From NCBI RefSeq assembly GCF_029674545.1, contig NZ_CP121354.1:4473001-4537000 (forward strand): a stretch of DNA of 64,000 bases, in the 5' to 3' direction. Of this stretch, positions 62,194 through 64,000 are shown in pieces (position 1 is the first letter of the stretch; each line of letters starts with the position of its first letter). Made by a program: the position numbers and the translations under genes. Source of the DNA: Mesorhizobium sp. WSM4904. Lineage in GTDB: Bacteria > Pseudomonadota > Alphaproteobacteria > Rhizobiales > Rhizobiaceae. The notes under the pieces were generated by a model. The model was not told where the DNA came from and did no database searches. It was given only the letters and a program-made list of their open reading frames with translations.

Positions 62194-63585
62194 ATGATTG
62201 GCAAATCGACCGCAATAAAGCGAACCGCGCGCGGATTCGCGACGCTTCTGCTTGCTGCCGCAGTCGCGGTATCGACTTCCGTGAATGCCTTCGCACAAGG
62301 CGTTCCGGTGGTGCGCGACGCCGAGATCGAAGCGCTGGTGCGCGACTATGCCCGGCCGATCTTCAAGGCGGCAGGCCTCGCCAATGACGGCATCGACATC
62401 GTTCTCGTCAATGATTCGAGCTTCAACGCCTTCGTCACCGGCCGCCGCCTGTTCATCAACACCGGCGCGCTGGTGACGGCCGAAACGCCGAACGAGATCA
62501 TCGGCGTCATCGCGCACGAAGCCGGCCATATCGCCGGCGGCCACCAGCAGAAGCTGCGCGACCAGCTCGACCGCGCCAAGACGATGGCCATCATCGCCAC
62601 GCTGCTCGGGGCCGGCGCGATGGTCGCCGGCGCCACGACCAACAGCCGCGGCCTTGCCGGCGCAGGCATAGGCGTCGCCGCCGGCGGCGGCGAGATGGCG
62701 CAGCGCAGCATCCTTGCCTATCAGCGAGGCGAAGAGATCACCGCCGACCGCTCGGCGATCACTTATCTCAACGCCACCGGCCAGTCCGGCATGGGCATGC
62801 TGAAGACCTTTTCCCGCTTCCAGAGCGCGCTTTCGCTGTCAGGCACCCAGCTCGATCCCTACCGGATCAGCCATCCGATGCCGCAGGAGCGCATCGCCAA
62901 CCTCGAAGTGCTGGTCAAGGCGAGTCCGTACGTCAACCAAGTCGACCCACCGGCGCTGCAACAGCGGCACGACATGATGCGCATCAAGATCGCCGCCTAC
63001 ATGCAGGGCCAGGCGGCCGTGGCGCGGCTGATGCGCAAGAACCCGACCAGCCTCGCCTCGCGCTACGGCGACGCGCAGCAGACCTATCTCTACGGCAATC
63101 CGGGCGCAGCGCTGACCAAGACGGCGGCGCTGATCAAGGAGCAGCCGAAGAACCCCTATTTCCAGGAATTGCGCGGCGACATCCTGATGAAGGTCAACAA
63201 GCCCAAGGATGCCGCGGATGCCTATGCCAAGGCCGTCAGCCTCGATCCGGCGCGGTCCGGTTTGCTGATGGTCTCGCTCGGCCAGGCGTTGATGGCGGTC
63301 GGCACGCCGGATTCGATCAAGAAGGCGGTGACCCAGCTCAACAACGGGATCGGCCGCGACAAGGAAAATGCGGAAGCCTACCGCTATCTGGCGCAAGCCT
63401 ATGGCGAATTGGGGCAAATACCGGCCGCCGATCTTGCGACGGCGGAAGGCCATTACTATTCGGCCGACTACAAGAATGCGAAGATTTTTGCCATGCGCGC
63501 TCAGCAGAAGTTGAAGCGCGGCGAGCCTGGCTGGCTTCGCGCGCAGGATATCATAAACTACACGCCATCGAACAAGCTCAAATGA
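62194..63585 (+). CDS. M48-family metalloprotease, BepA/YfgC-like
   Basis: 463-aa periplasmic zinc peptidase with a signal peptide (cleavage near AFA-QG, about residue 32). The M48 active site is HEAGHIAGGHQ (HExxH near residue 110) with the third ligand Glu in EEITADRSAI. The C-terminal half (about 270-450) consists of TPR-like repeats, as in BepA, which performs outer-membrane protein quality control. It is followed by a DsbA-family gene 57 bases on. Confidence 0.9.
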   Translation: MIGKSTAIKRTARGFATLLLAAAVAVSTSVNAFAQGVPVVRDAEIEALVRDYARPIFKAAGLANDGIDIVLVNDSSFNAFVTGRRLFINTGALVTAETPNEIIGVIAHEAGHIAGGHQQKLRDQLDRAKTMAIIATLLGAGAMVAGATTNSRGLAGAGIGVAAGGGEMAQRSILAYQRGEEITADRSAITYLNATGQSGMGMLKTFSRFQSALSLSGTQLDPYRISHPMPQERIANLEVLVKASPYVNQVDPPALQQRHDMMRIKIAAYMQGQAAVARLMRKNPTSLASRYGDAQQTYLYGNPGAALTKTAALIKEQPKNPYFQELRGDILMKVNKPKDAADAYAKAVSLDPARSGLLMVSLGQALMAVGTPDSIKKAVTQLNNGIGRDKENAEAYRYLAQAYGELGQIPAADLATAEGHYYSADYKNAKIFAMRAQQKLKRGEPGWLRAQDIINYTPSNKLK

Positions 63586-63642
63586 ACCTCCCGGCCGTGC
63601 GCGGCGACTAGAGTGGCCAGGGACAGGCAGAAGGAAATGATC

Positions 63643-64000
63643 ATGAACAAGGCAATCCTGCTCGGCAGCGCCGGCGTAGCGGTAGCGCTCGGCATGCTGG
63701 CATTCGGCTTCGTGGCAGGAAGCCCGCAGGCCGCGAAGGCCGATACGACGCAGGCCATCCAGGTGGCTTCCACCGACACCAAGGTCGACCGCAAGGAGGT
63801 CGAAGGCATCATCCGCGACTATCTGCTGAAGAACCCGGAGGTTCTGCTCGAGGTTCAGGACGCGCTCGAGGCCAAGCAGAAGGAAGAGCAGCGGCTCGCC
63901 GCGCTCGGCGTCATCAAGAACGCGAAGGACGAGATCTTCAACTCCACTTTCGACGGCGTCGTCGGCAACCCGAAGGGCAAGGTCACCATCGTCGAGTTCT
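63643..64000 (+). CDS. DsbA-family thiol oxidoreductase, 5' part only
   Basis: An open frame to the window edge, at least 119 codons. MNKAILLGSAGVAVALGMLA is a signal/anchor segment. A helical stretch follows (VEGIIRDYLLKNPEVLLEVQ), which is the N-terminal oligomerisation-type region of Com1/ScsC-like DsbA proteins. The last visible residues GNPKGKVTIVEF begin the thioredoxin fold; the CxxC motif lies beyond the window. The start follows AAGGAAATGATC, with an in-frame ATG two codons earlier as alternative. Confidence 0.8.
   Translation, partial: MNKAILLGSAGVAVALGMLAFGFVAGSPQAAKADTTQAIQVASTDTKVDRKEVEGIIRDYLLKNPEVLLEVQDALEAKQKEEQRLAALGVIKNAKDEIFNSTFDGVVGNPKGKVTIVEF

Overview
The window reads as a chromosomal segment of a Mesorhizobium-like alphaproteobacterium (Hyphomicrobiales/Phyllobacteriaceae). 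Genes are GC-rich and densely packed. The core set is typical of this group: rne, mrcA, prfB, amiC, mgtE, rpiA, gor, moaA and mobAB. RNase E has its S1 domain interrupted by an acidic insertion. The intergenic spaces carry small palindromic repeat families. No phage, plasmid or CRISPR features were seen; the only mobile element is one intact IS256-family insertion.

Layout. 1-6.6 kb: a YejA-type peptide-binding protein, a FrnE-like DsbA protein, a BacA-related ABC exporter-fold transporter and MgtE. 6.7-11.8 kb: a minus-strand group rpiA > DUF2059 > gor > serine hydrolase, divergent from gph, followed by tRNA-Val(CAC). 11.9-25 kb: the most unusual stretch. It holds a 56-aa membrane protein, an MBL-fold hydrolase translationally coupled to a cytoplasmic protease with both subtilisin (S8) and thermolysin-like (gluzincin) active sites, a CRP-type regulator, a roughly 1450-aa cytochrome P450-membrane-DyP peroxidase fusion, and a class III nucleotide cyclase with TPRs. 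Two perfect TGTGA-N6-TCACA palindromes lie in the regulatory regions of the protease and of the P450-DyP fusion. The CRP-type protein keeps both the cAMP-pocket signature and the recognition-helix residues expected for that site. I propose this as a self-contained cyclic-nucleotide-controlled locus.

25-46 kb: small secreted proteins, a YcbB-like L,D-transpeptidase, rhodanese, a hydrolase/MarR divergent pair with two operators 20 bp apart, molybdenum-cofactor genes (moaA, mobA, mobB), an amino-acid ABC operon lacking its ATPase, a 3-hydroxyisobutyrate-dehydrogenase-like enzyme, DNA-repair-type proteins (AlkD-like, UDG-like), an Lrp regulator, a GST, a nuclease and a sensor histidine kinase. 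46-52 kb: envelope and hypothetical proteins, two GFA-family proteins either side of an IS256 copy with terminal repeats and an 8-bp target duplication, and prfB with a programmed +1 frameshift. 52-64 kb: the cell-wall genes mrcA and amiC, rne with a long leader, glutaminase, an aminotransferase, a BepA-like M48 protease and the start of a DsbA-family protein cut by the window end.

All functional statements come from reading motifs and gene context. No database search was possible.
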